DNA of 64,000 nucleotides from Rhabdornis inornatus (lineage: Eukaryota > Chordata > Aves > Passeriformes > Rhabdornithidae). Below, in pieces: positions 51,058 to 63,600 of this stretch. Position 1 is the first letter of the stretch. Every line of letters starts with the position of its first letter. A program made the translations under genes and the position numbers. The DNA lies in the NCBI GenBank assembly GCA_013397075.1, contig VWZS01004784.1, positions 879,263 to 943,262 on the forward strand, read 5' to 3'. The notes under the pieces are model-generated. The model saw nothing but the letters and a program-made list of their open reading frames with translations, was not told where the DNA came from and made no database searches.

Positions 51058-51110
51058 AACCAAACCAAACCAACAAAAAACATACCAACAAAAAAAAACA
51101 ATGAAAAGAG
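51058..51110. repeat. A/C-rich low-complexity tract
   Basis: CCAAA/CCAACAAA units pass into an A-run. The plus strand is almost free of G and T. Confidence 0.8.
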
Positions 51111-54100
51111 TCACTCAGTATGAAATTTGGGTTGTAAACTGCTGATCAACATCTGCCAGATATCACGTAGGATTCAATTAATTCTATCCAATTAATGAAA
51201 TTACATTTCTCCATCACTGACTTCCCCTGGCACTCTGAGCACCAGCACTGAGAGGTGTGGAAGAGAAGAGACTGGGTTACATCAGAAAACAACCTTCAGT
51301 CTAAGCATGCTTGGAAAATAAGAATCTATTTTACTGAATAGCATATCCTGGCCTCTTTGGAAGATTCAGGCATGAAGATATTGAAAGCTCCATCTAAGTT
51401 CTGAATATCTAATTCCTGCAGAACAAGTACTCCTAAACACATTTTGATTAGCTGAAAATGCAATTATTTTTATACTAATGCTTTGCAGACAGCTTGTAAG
51501 AATACCAATGACCTTATTTTTCCCTTTCCTTCCCTATTTTAAAATCAGTTTCTGTTAGAAAAGCAGAAGATTTACTAGGGAAATAAGTGCCTCACTTGCA
51601 TTTAAACAGTGTAAAAGACAGATTGGCGGTGGTTTTAGACACTTGCATCAAAGTAATTACAGCACTATATAAAGTATTGGATTCATTAAGAGGCTCTAAA
51701 ACAATTTTTATATACTATTAAATAAAAGGGAAAAGAATAAAGTATGGAAAACTATAAACGTTATGACTTGCTTTCTCTGCCAAGTGAAGTCCTCCCAGTT
51801 TTTGTCAAGGAGCAAAGACCCCTGACAGGGTAACATGAGGTGCACAATGAAAGAGTAAATGAAGTGTTGGACAAGGACTCAGGAGCTTCACGTGCAGTGT
51901 CCATCTCGACAGAGGCTCCCATGTGCACTAGGACATTTAGTCTATGCATCCATGCAATTTATCCTGTATTCAGCTCAACAGAGGTAGAATTTTCCTTCAG
52001 CCTGGTCCCTTCAAATTACAGTCTGTTTAGGGAAGTCAGAGTCTCATTCTGAGCATCTATTCAGTGCTTACAGCAGTAGGACACTGGTTTTGCTTAGCTA
52101 CCAAGATGACATGATTCTGCTGTTTGAAGACACAAATAACAACATGAGAAAAAACACTTCAAAAGGTTCAAAATAGCCATAGCACAAACGGGACCAAGTT
52201 GGTGAAAAAGATGGTTATCAAAGAAAATATTTAGGCAATGAAATCTGCAACCAAGAGCACTGTGTTTGTAGAGAGTGTCTCAGGTGTTCAGATGAGATGG
52301 TGTATTCTAAACTAGATTGGGCAGCACAGCTGCAAACATGACAGAAGCAGCTTCAGCTGTGGGGTTGATGTTTGCTAATGCCTGAATGAACACTCTGTCT
52401 GAGATGGTTACAAGAACTATGGACTCTGGAAATTCAGGCCCTGCTTATTTCTAAAATTAAAGTTTCCTGTGGACAAAGTTGATGCAAAAGAAGTGGGCTA
52501 TCTCTTCCCTTACTTGTAACCTTCATCCTATGGCTTGACAATTGGGAAAGAAAAAAACAAACACCCAGGGGCCAGCATGCCTTGAATGCTTTATTTTGTC
52601 TACTTTACACATTAATTTCCCAAGTGTTTCCTGATTCTTATTTGGTTAACACATTAGGGTATCTAATTCTTATTTGCTACGTAAATTGCTCATTTGCAAT
52701 CAAATTTCCATCGGTATTTGCTGTCTTATTATCTTGGTTAGCATCACTTTTGTACTTTACTATTAACTAGAGAGACATTCTGAGGAGCAACCCAGTGTTA
52801 TAAGTTGAGAATACCAAGGCTGTGTTTTTCTAACAAAGAAAATTGCTGTAGTGTCACTGGGTCATTCCAGTTATCAAATCCCAGCATCCCAAAGGTTTAT
52901 CATGCAACCATCTCAGGCTTGCAGTTTCACTGCTTGCATTTCTGTGAGCTAATTAAATCTCAGTAGGACAAAACTGGAACTGCAGCAACTGGATTAAAAG
53001 TCATCTTCACCTCAAACTCAAAGCCACATTGACCCCACAGAGAATGGTGTGGCTCTGTCTGGGGTCAGCTGCTCCTCCATAAACACAACTCAGGTGTGTG
53101 AATGTTCTGTAGCACCACAACAATGTCAGTGCAGACCTTCCCACAGACACCTTTTTGGGAGTAGCACTCTGTGTAGTTCTCTTCAGGGCATTCTTTCTCC
53201 AAGGCCCAAAGATTCAAACTCACATGTAGAAATCTCAACTGGTACCAGTGAGACTTTTTGGTCTCATCTCTGGAACAAACCTGTGAGAAGTAGAAATTTT
53301 TCTTCTGACTTAAGAAAGAAGCCTACAAGTTTAGAACTGTCTCCTTAATTAACAGTACAACATGAAATAATTCCTAAAGCAATATTATAGCTGCCCTCTT
53401 CACTCATTACTGCCTTTTTCCCCACTGCAAGGCAGCTTCACTTTTCTTCATATGCACAGAACTTCAGCCTGTCATTTTCAATGCATTTCCCTGAATGTTC
53501 CCAGGTAATTGTACTATCCTTTCAGTTAGACTTAATACTGCTTTGACATCTGAGCAACTTATTCCTTCTTGTGCTACTTCTGTGATGCATGAAGCTTTCA
53601 CCTTCTGTCCCATTCATTGCCAATGCCTGACTGCAAACTAAGGAGAATATATTGTAATAGGAGGAATGCAATGGAGAATGATCTGGGTAAAAATGAAAAG
53701 CTGAGTTATAGGAGGAGACAGCAAAGCTATTGAACCACAGATGAGTTTGTGTAACCTACATTTTCAAAAGTCTCTGACAAAAATTAGTTTGAGATCTGTG
53801 TGAACACAAAGTCACTAATTTTGAATTTACTAGGAATATGGGCTGTCAGACATAAAGCCATCTGAAGAATCAATGTCCCAGATAGCCAAATGACAAGGAA
53901 GTTAAGAACCAACCTCATCAAACTTGGCTTTTAATTTTATCCCCCAGGCTTATCTTGGATAATTCAAAATTATACAGATGGGATTTCTAACCAATGAAAT
54001 GTGCTTTTGAGTCCTGAAAGAATGGCTGTTATAAAGAAGAAAAGATTTGAGAAGGGTGTGATGCTACCTACATTGAACCAATTTTTTTCCTGCAGCTATG

Positions 54101-54339
54101 AAATTTACAGCCTGAAAATATGGCAGTCAGTGGCAAGATTTACAGTAAATTATCCATATTTTGAATTAGGGACTTCTAGATACTTAATAGTAATTGTGAA
54201 AGTGTTATCTCTTGGTAAAATGCACATTAATCTTGCTCTTTTCCATTTTAAGAAGGATCATTCCCTGGTTTTTATTCAACTCAGTGTTCCAGCAATTTTC
54301 AATCCTATCTCCTCTCCTACTGTCGATTTCTGCTGACAC

Positions 54340-54660
54340 CAGAACAGAGGCTGCTTGGCAGCTGGGTGTTGCTCCCTGCTGGTTTTCCCCGGGTTAGGAT
54401 GATTCCCATAACCTGGGGCTGTGGGGTGTTTTTGCCACATCACCAGGCTTTCTGTGTCTGAAGTTGTTGCAGGGGCAAAGCAGTGCAGAGGCTGGCTCTG
54501 ACCTTCTCCAGGGGTAACCTGCCTTTCTCCCCATGCCTGACAACCCTGCAAGGCTCCCTGGTGCTCCCAGCTGTGCTGCAGGAACTCCCTGCAGCACTTG
54601 CCCTGGAAGCTTGTGGGAAGATGGAATGAGAGCTGCAGGGAGCTGGAGGCAGCTGGAGAA
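54340..54660. other. GC-rich, CpG-poor island with a hairpin
   Basis: About 320 bases are GC-rich, with many CTGCAG, GGGGC and CAGCTG words and almost no CpG apart from one inside CCCCGGG. Near its right end GTGCTGCAGG (54573-54582) pairs exactly with CCTGCAGCAC (54588-54597) across AACTC. It could be a decayed CpG island, a non-coding exon or a GC-rich repeat relic. Minus-strand frames of 91 and 67 codons cross it but show no family. Confidence 0.45.
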
Positions 54661-55429
54661 GGGCCCTCCTTCTCTTGACTATTAATTCATTTTCCTACTT
54701 GCTCAAAAAGTGGGTGTTATGTGCTGATATCCCTATATACTTACTAATTAGTGTCCCATTAACCTTGAACTGCAGAGCTCCCAGCTGCCAGCTGCAGCTT
54801 GTGATATCTTGAGTATGTGTTTGATGAACTCTGGAGACATTTTCATCTGTTAAATATAGAAAAGCTGAACAGCTTCCCAGGACAGGCAATGCAGCACGGA
54901 ATCACATGCTTGTCAAGGCCATGTCTGCTCTCATGACTTCAAACTAATAGAGCTGCAAAGTTAGTGAAACTGGCTCAGACCCAGGCTAATTTCCCAGACA
55001 AATATCCATGTGACAGAAATTAGCTGCTACATTGGGCATTAACCACTGCTTGCACTGGTCTGATGACCAAAAGCATACCATAAACACTATGCCAAAAGTC
55101 TGCCAATTAAGCTTCGGTGCAGTTAATGTCTTTGTTTCCATATTTATTATGCTGCCACTGTGAATAGCTCCAATGCCAGCAGATTTCTTCAGCACTAAAA
55201 GGAATTAAAGAACAAGCTCAGTACTTCCATGGAAATTAAATGTAAAGGAAATACAACTTGCCATTTACGCCAGATTTTAGAAGATCAAGCTGAATATGTA
55301 TTTTCCAGGCATTTACTCAGTATTTAACATGCATTTATCAATTATATGTTAACATGCAACTACACAGTTGACACAGGATCTGTTAGAGCCACCCTGTATT
55401 TTGATTTCCTAGAAGAAAAGAAATAGGAA

Positions 55430-55680
55430 GCCATTCTGTGCTAATATACTGCTGAAAATATTAGGCGATTAAACACATACTTTATAATTACAAATAGTGG
55501 TAAGTGGTCAGCCTATTTGGTCAAAGCACTGCTTTGACTTCAACTGCTCTAAAGAAAACAGTAGTCATCTATTATTGGAAGGATTTGTATGAGGACAATT
55601 AGGTGACCTGACTATTAACCTTAATGCCTCTGCATGTGTGCCAGGTAAACAGGCAAAGCAGTAAGACTTTTGATATTTTA
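55430..55680. promoter_or_regulatory. Candidate regulatory stretch with opposed TCF/LEF-like sites
   Basis: GTCAAAGC (55520-55527) and GCTTTGAC (55531-55538) form an inverted pair with a 3-bp spacer; each contains the CAAAG/CTTTG core known for TCF/LEF and also resembles a nuclear-receptor half-site. The surrounding 250 bp lacks simple repeats and has one CpG near 55466. The function is inferred. Confidence 0.25.
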
Positions 55681-55738
55681 CTTTTTCTGTTTCCTCCTTT
55701 CTATTTAGCTATTGCTTTGGTTTTGTTTTTTTTTTTTT
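55678..55738. repeat. Pyrimidine-rich tract ending in T13
   Basis: A C/T-rich stretch containing TTTCCTCCTTTCTATTTAG (splice-acceptor-like) is followed by a 13-T run. No downstream exon is recognised. Confidence 0.6.
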
Positions 55739-56885
55739 CAAGTTTCAAGCTTCTCCAAAATAGACTAGACTGTCTAAAATAAGAATGCTTTGTTCTTGCC
55801 CATGGAAAGGGATTGGGATTCTTTTGTGTGTCATCCATTCCAAAATATTGCTCTGTGCTAATGTTATGAACAGTCATTTTAGAGACATAGGAGTGTGAGG
55901 GGACTGTTTTCTTCGAGAAAATATTAACTGTTTAGCTTACATTAATATATAAAATAAAACCAGATGCTATGACACGATATATAATTAATTGAATTAGGGG
56001 AGATGGCACAGGGGAAAAAATAATTATATTTCCACAGTAATTTTGTTCCTTGTCCTGGGGTAGTTAGATGAGAAAGTGTCCAGTAAAAAAGACTTTGCTA
56101 AATTATTAAAAGTGAAAAAAGTACAGAACCAAAGTAATATGGATTAATGGAGACACTGAAATCAATATTTTATTACAGTTGCTAATGAAATATTTACCAG
56201 ACTAATTAAAATGATACAGTCCTTACACTAACACCTAAGCTGACATGCTTTTTCTCATATTTGTGTTTATATGAAAGCCAACTAGGTAAATTCATCTGTG
56301 ACAACAAGATTCTCATCTATGGATTACACTCGAGCCTTTTGTTTCCATGGTACCTAACTTCCACTTCTGGCTAATCTAACAGAGCATTCTGAGGGGATTG
56401 ATTCAACATCCATTGAAATGAATGTGTAGCACAAACACAGGAGAGTATGAAAATCAATGCAAAGACTTTCATTAACTTCACGGTATTTTGGCCTGAACTC
56501 ATCACTTTTTAACGCCAGCTATGAAGAATTGACATCAGGAACAGACTCCTAAATGCAATGTTGACCATCTCAGTATGGAAAATAAGAAACTGTTAAAGAT
56601 TGGTGAGAATTGAATGTTAGAAAACAGCACAAGCAACCTGTTGAGAGATGCAAGTAAACTTCCAGTCTCAACACACATTGCACTGACAGTGACTAACAAG
56701 TTGAAGGCAGACAGAAATGATACCTGATGCAGTAAAAAGTGCCTTCTGTCCTCCTCATTTGGTTTAAGATTGTGGCACAAAAATATCTTTTTTCATGCTG
56801 TATCCACACATGTATTTGGTGCAAGTCACATATTTTAAACAGTTGCACAAATATTTTAGGAATAGTAGCTAAACAAAAATAATTC

Positions 56886-56903
56886 AAGAGCATGCATGCT
56901 CTT
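56886..56903. other. 18-bp perfect palindrome
   Basis: AAGAGCATGCATGCTCTT is self-complementary over 18 bp with an alternating purine/pyrimidine core GCATGCATGC. It is the longest gapless palindrome I found in the window. It could extrude as a small cruciform or be a dimer binding site; no known factor is assigned. Confidence 0.55.
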
Positions 56904-58022
56904 CTGCTTGCATAAAGCTTCCCATGAGTGAAATACAACTAGGCTCAGAGGGATTAAAAATACCCACAACTAATCAACTGGAGACATCTCCAAGCATGAA
57001 TTAGGATATTTTCTTTTCATAGGGGAAAAAACATCAAATACTTTGAGTTAAACAGCAGAGGAGCTTCAAGAATTTTAGTTTATCCCTAAGCTAAAACTAC
57101 AAATGTCTTTTTTCTTCAGGGGCATAAAGTTTGAGTTCCTAATTCTACAAGGCCATTGACTGTCAGTCTTCACAACTCCTTCAGGAACACACCAAGATCC
57201 AAGTAGGAGTGATTTGGCCATAAGGGTGAAAACTGGAAACGTTTCTCTAACAAGCTTTCAAAACTCAACCTAAAAGGATCTAATGCATCTATTTGAAACT
57301 GCAGCAGGATGAATCAACTTCAGTGGGGAAAGCAGAAGTGAAATAGAAATGCAGGAAAAGCACAACTTTCCCGCTATCGCTGCCTCCAGGAGCTGTTCCT
57401 GTGACATGGGAGCTATTTATGGTGCCCATCTGCAGTTGCCTGCTCACAGGCACATCCATCACACGAGCAGGATTCACCCTGGGACTCCCAGGAGAGTGTT
57501 CCTTGTTGCCTGTTTGAACCCCTCTGCTGTATCTCAAGGACACAGGTCTGCACCATTCCCAGCTGCCATTCCAATCCCTTTCTTTTGTTCCAGATTTCAG
57601 TCATGTGCACATCTCAAACCACTCTACACAGCACCATAAAAATACTGAGTAATTATACTAGAGCAGAACAGAATACCACCAGAGCTCTCCTACATGGCAC
57701 CTCCAAAGGGAGAAATAATGTGTTCTTCCAGAAGAATTTGAGAGTCCTTAGATATGGGGAGATATTGACCTGTAAAGCTGATAAAGTACAGCAACCACTC
57801 AATCTATTTTTTGACCTCATTAGAAAACACCTTCCCCAGTACCAAAGTACCTTCTCTCTGCTGCTTCCCTTCCCACCCCTGTTTCTTTCTCACTATTGCT
57901 GTCAGGAGCTTAGCAGCATATTTGGAAAGAGGACTCTCCATGCTGCCATTAACGTTTTTCTTTGAGAAATTCTCCTCCTTATGGCTTTTCAAACACACAG
58001 GCTGCAAGGGTGATGTCTACTA

Positions 58023-58043
58023 TTTTTTTTTTTTTTTTTTTTT
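58023..58043. repeat. T21 mononucleotide tract
   Basis: There are twenty-one consecutive T residues. On the minus strand this would be a poly(A) tail, but the sequence to its right holds no recognisable transcript body. CR1 does not use poly(A), so bird genomes have few processed pseudogenes. I read it as a mononucleotide microsatellite. Confidence 0.85.
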
Positions 58044-59509
58044 ACTGAAGAAAGACAAAAGCAGAGCTTGGGTTAAACTCAGCAGGAAGCAGTACTTCAC
58101 ACACTACATCCTCCCTATTCCTGGTCCCTGCTAATTGCTCACTGATACTGTTGTAAGTCTCCTCCTTCACAGCTTATGCAATATTCATCAGGAATAAAAA
58201 AAAATCTTCCTCCCTCAGTTCCACATTTCTTTTCTCATCAATTTTCTTGTCATTCCCCTCTTTTATCTCATCTTGAGATCAATAAACTTACCAGTGTTGT
58301 GTACCGAATGGACATAAGAATACACTATATTCATCCTCCATAATGCAAATATTTCTTTCACCACAGATAAAAATCTCTGTCTTTCAAAGACCCACAGCCC
58401 AGACACATGACATGCCTACTGAAAGCATTTCTGAAAATCCCAAAGCCAGTCATTGTGAATATAATCACGGCTCTTCTCTGACATAAATAGTTCCCTGCAA
58501 CAGGCCATAGGTTGAAGATAAATTCAAAAAGCATTAATTAAGACACAGGTATAAAGAAAGTGAAAAGACCTAATTTTCTTGCTCTTAATTGAAAAGACAA
58601 ACACATCTACCATAGAGATGCCTGTTTGGTACACTTCTCAGAGCTGATATTGCTGTGAGTCTTGACCACACTCATGAATGTATGGGACACTTCCAAAACA
58701 GCACCAGCATTCTTTGACAGGTGTTGCACATAAAGAAAACTGTAGGAGCATAAATTATTATTTTAAGATCACCAAAGCCCCCTTCCAGGAGGCAGCTGTA
58801 ACAGAACACCTGCCCAGATGGGATCTTTTCTCAGAAAGGCATCTGGATTACAAAATGCTACACTCAGTCTATCCCCAGTGGACAAGTAGACAAATGCAAA
58901 AGTACTCACCTGCACAGACTGGTCTGCCCTCTGCCCTGTCCTCTGGCTGTGCCATAACTGCCCATAACAAACCCTGTAAGCGAGAAAAACTTGGTGAGGA
59001 CGTGGTATTTTCCTCACAAAATCTGGGGACACACTTGCAAAATTGGCATCTGCAAAGACAAACAAATTGGGGTTTTTTGGACACCCTGAATTACCTATGT
59101 AATTTGAGATAAGTGGTTATAGAAATCTGCTTTAAAGATAGCAATGAGTCTGCTAATACCACAGGAGGTGTGCTTTTGCTAAGGAGGATCAAGCACCACC
59201 TCTGATAAAACCATACCTGGAAACAATAACAGGTGGCAATAAGGCAATAACACAATTTTTTTAATATCTTTTGTTTTAAAGCTTGTTTCTTAACAGTGTT
59301 CTCCAATTTCTATATATCATAATTTCAAATGCAAAGGTCTGTAATTTAATTGAAAGAGTGAAAACAAAATCAAGATTTAATGACAAAGCCTTTGAAGCAT
59401 GAGAACACGAGGTGATTAAACCAAATCTTAAGTCTGGGCTTAGGCCAGACACTTGTTATTTTTTCGAAAGCTAAAAGGAGAGAGGGCATTAATTTTAATT
59501 ATTTCTACC

Positions 59510-59558
59510 ATATATATACGCTTATTGTGTATATATATATATGTATATATACGTATAC
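59510..59558. repeat. TA/TG alternating microsatellite
   Basis: Runs of TA units are broken by TG and by two TACG interruptions, with the longest pure array at 59530-59541. Alternating purine-pyrimidine DNA of this type melts easily. Confidence 0.9.
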
Positions 59559-60600
59559 TTAATAAAAATGGAACAAATAAAGTTTTCCAGCTATAATTAA
59601 ATTACATAAAATCCGTTAGTGGCTGCCTGTGTTTAGCTGTAGAGAAAATGAAGAGATAGTTCTGCGTATTAAGACATACTTTCCAAAGCTGTTTTGAGTT
59701 CCATTTTCTTGTGGCTTCATTTCTTTTCACACTAGATGGCACTCTAGAAGTATTCCTAAATTCTAGATTCCTTTCCATTGTCTTTTAGAAAGCCAACAAA
59801 TTAGTGATTTCCCTCAAACCTTCTATTGTTTACAGCCTACTGAAAAAGGCAAGTGAATTATACAGAGCAGTACAGAAAATTAGCATTGTTAAATGTGTCA
59901 CATATATCACCAATAAAGTTTCATTATTTATACTGTCAACTTGAAAAGCACTTATTTCCTAATCAATCAATTCACAACTAAATAAACAGTCACATAGGCA
60001 TACAACATGAATTCACAGCACTCCTAAATCAGATCTCCCTGAGATTAAGTGTATGCTGGTTGATATCAGGAGAAGAATAACAAAGAATCCTCCTCAGTTT
60101 TCTCACTTCTCTCCACCTCCCTAGTTACCTACTTTTAGTGAAGAAAAAGATGCATGTATGTATTTTAGGATAGCTATTATTTTCTGTTTCTATTTTGTTT
60201 TTTAAATCAATAAATGCTACACTTCACCCCAAAGGTGACCCTGAAGCACAAGTTAGGACACACACATTAAATACAATGGAAAAAGCTGGAGATGCATTTA
60301 AAATTAGCCTATTTCTATTTGGAGATTGGGGATGCAGAAAAGAAAAAGAGATTTAAACAGTCACTTGAAGGGCTTTGTACCATCTAAATCCAGCTGCAGT
60401 CTCACAGACGTCCCTTTTGATGTTCACTAACGCTGGAGATGAGTTCTAGTAAACAGATGTCCTTGTCAGGGAAAATAAACAAACTAAAAACCATCAAATT
60501 TTGTACTGTCTGATAGCTGGAAGTAAACTGCAAACTGTTGTTCTTTGCTGGGTTGCTACAGAAATGGGCTGATGTGGCACTGGATACAGGAGTGAGACAT

Positions 60601-63600
60601 AGCCATAAATACAGGGACATTAACAGGGACTCAGTGATCTTTGTGGGACCTTCCAGCTCAGCATATTCTGTGTCCTGTGTGATTCTGTGCTGTCTCCTTG
60701 CCTGTGAAGGACCTGAGCAGCAAGGCATTTGGTATGTCCAAAATGCCACGGCCCCTTCCCAGCTTTCCCTCCTGATTCCATGACATTTGTAGGTATTTTC
60801 TTAAACATTTAGGCTACATATTTGCCTCTGGAAGAGAAAAACTCCAGCCATTAATACCAGCTAGGAACTGTTCTACTGTCATTTCTGGCTGTTCATTTGT
60901 GATAATTTTAGGTGACTATCAAAGAGTTTGTAAATCACAGGCTTAGCACAGAAATCTGTATATAAGAGCAAAGGTCAGCTGGATGACACAGGCAGGGGTT
61001 TGGGCTCACAAAAGGGAAGATGCCAGAGTATCTGTTACTGATATTTGGGCATCCTTTTTGAATTTACCTGCTAAGACAGGGTCACAGAAACTCTCTATGG
61101 AGGTGGAAGAAGCCTGGATAACTGACCTGGCTTCTTATCTAGAAGGCAGTCAAAATTTCCGAATTGCTTAGGTCAAATTTAGCTCAAAATCCAAGTGGTT
61201 TCTGTGGATAGAAAGCGTAGGTTAAGCCTTGTTGATCCAAGCACATCCAAATGTGCAGAAATGAAAATACAGTGTATGAAAATACAGACCTCAGAATCTC
61301 CTGCAGACCTGGAGTTAAGGGTAATGGAACATAAGAGCCTTCAAGAAAGCAGATGAGCTGGCTGGCAGTGTCACTGGCAGAATCAGGGCCCTACACATCA
61401 CTCCACATTGTTAGAGGACAAAATCTTCATCTGCATGTAGACAGCATTAACTCCACACAGTGCTGATGGATGGCAGGGAGAGGAGGATTTCTCTATTTCT
61501 AGGAGAAACACAGGACCCAAACCAAATGGAAGCATTCCAGTCCCTGAGGTGGTTTTCATCACCCAAATTGCTGACTTTCAGCCAAGACACTTTTGTTCAC
61601 TACTTCAGCTGCTTAGAAAGAGGAAAGTTGGGATAGATGTGCTGGTGAAGAGCCCTTCCCTGGTTCTACTTATCTCCTTGTTCTCAGCAATGAACCTTGA
61701 GTCTACAGATAAAGATTGGCATTTCCTACTCCAGACAGACTCCACAGATCAGGCTGAGCCTGTGTCAGAGCACAAACTTGACAGTGAGTCAGCAGGATGG
61801 TGGGCAAGTGACTCTCAATACATGCTTGGCCATGTGCAAACACAGTCCCCAATGCCCTCTTATAATGAGGTAGATTTCATCAAGCAAGAGAAGTTTTGGT
61901 CACTTTAGCCACAGAAAGAGAATATGACAGTTTGTCTTTATAGCAGCATGGTTAAATCAATAGTCTGTGGAATGAGAGGCTCAGGGTGGATGAAAAGTGT
62001 GTTATCTTACGTACGTATGTTGGAAAGTGCTGGCTGGCAACAAACTGCAGTTTTGGAAAATAAACACATTTACTAGAGGGAAGGGAGAGATTGCTGATAA
62101 AACAGAAAAAATACTATACTCAGGTGGTGATTCCAGTCTGAGTGCTAATATTTTATATAACAAAATATTGAATTTGGGAAGAGGCTTTTTCATTCATTTG
62201 GCTTTTTAACTTTCCAAAGTGCTTTTATTGACTGATTTTTGTTAGTGCCAGCTAATATTACTGTCACTGTAATAATATTTTTTCCTTATTTAGCTCTCCT
62301 AATGCAGTTTGCCATCTGAAGTAATTTACCTTTCATTTTCTAAAATAAAGCTACTTTTTAAAAACTCAGAGATGGTTCACATGGTTTGAGCCTCCATTTG
62401 CTCAGATAAAACTGAGGTGCCAAAACTTCAAGAACTGTTGCATTTTCTGAGACCCAAGGTCCATCTGCTGTGAATTTAATTGCAGTAATATTAATTGACA
62501 AGACATCTGGACTGTGAATGTAAGAGATGTACCCACTTCCTTCCATGTCAAACTTCCCTCCAAACTTCATACTATTTGTCCTGGAAACAACATTCAACTG
62601 CTAGGAGAAAATACATACATGCACAGAATTTCTTCAATTTCAGATCTAGCTTTATGTAACCTCAGCATAGCATGTCCAGATGCTCTTAATCACCAAATCC
62701 TGGAGATGCCAATCCCATAGTGGGTGTACAGTAGGAGATACTCCAACACCACCTTTCTCCCATTTAAAACTCATTTCATTCAGCATTATACTTTTTCTAA
62801 AGGGGCAGACAACTTTCTGGGTTGGAGCATTGCCATTCCAGCAGACTACAGAGGAGCAAATACATTTTGAACTTGAACTATATTTGCTGAAGGCAAAGCT
62901 GCAAGTTGCAGCTAAAGCAGCCATCAGCTCTGAGCTCCAGCCTTTGGATGGTAGGCAAGGAGGAATTGCTTCTGCAGAACTCAGCTGGATTCAGTCTGAA
63001 AGTAAAACAAAAATTGCTCCCAGGCCTATGAAAAAATAATCTTTTCTGTCTCTGGAGGAGCAGAGTTCATGCCTTTCATCCTTTCCTGCAAAAGCCAAGC
63101 AAACCACCCACCAGCAGGCCTGAGGAACCCCAGGTGATATTCAGCTCATGGACATGAATGTTTATTTGACTCAGTCTGCAATGGTTTTCCACCTTCCAGT
63201 GAGGTGAAGTGTTGCCCTTTGGCTTCCAGTGAAAATAGAGGAGTGATCAACTGAATGACTTACTTTGCCAGTTTGATCACAAATGAAGCAGGTTGCAGAA
63301 GTCCTTGTGGCTGCAGAGGTGGCAGCTGCAGCCCAGTTGTGCAGTGTGACTCAGTTCTTGGAGAGACATTGCATACCAGATGGTCAGACAGAAGATTAAA
63401 AGGAGCAAAAACCAACAAGATGGAAGGACAGCTGCGATGCTTTGCCACCTTGAGCTGTGAATCAGTTTGATGGTGCAGACATGTCGAAACAGAGGGTCCA
63501 AAGGCACCACCTCCTTGGGGTAAGCTCTGTGAGCACTGGTGTGGCAGCCACAGAGTCCAAGCCCCAGCTGATATAAAAGTACTTTCATACCATGTAAAGA

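Larger units (their letters stand above)
49201..54300. other. Non-coding DNA with GC-rich island and candidate enhancer, block 10
   Basis: No gene is supported. AT-rich, repeat-poor DNA at 49.23-49.42 kb carries GTTAATTAATTAGC-type homeodomain words. An A/C-rich tract lies at 49640-49690 and another at 51058-51110. The longest open frame of the window (163 codons, 49864-50355) starts in the GC-rich island and runs into unrelated AT-rich DNA, so it is not credible as a gene. Confidence 0.6.
54301..60600. other. Non-coding DNA, block 11
   Basis: No gene is supported. It holds the GC-rich island at 54.34-54.66 kb, a repeat-free stretch with opposed TCF-like sites at 55.52 kb, a pyrimidine tract at 55678-55738, an 18-bp palindrome at 56886, a T21 tract at 58023 and a TA/TG microsatellite at 59.51 kb. 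The 144-codon frame at 58678-59112 and the 126-codon frame at 57585-57965 have chance-like composition and no recognisable domain. Confidence 0.6.

Noticed and set aside
58023..58043. T21 as the poly(A) tail of a minus-strand processed pseudogene
   Set aside because: No transcript body, coding remnant or target-site duplication was recognised to its right, and bird CR1 rarely makes poly(A)-tailed retrocopies.
58678..59112. 144-codon open frame, plus strand
   Set aside because: Rich in Gln, His, Trp and Cys as chance translations are; no domain, promoter or splice context; overlapped by two minus-strand frames.
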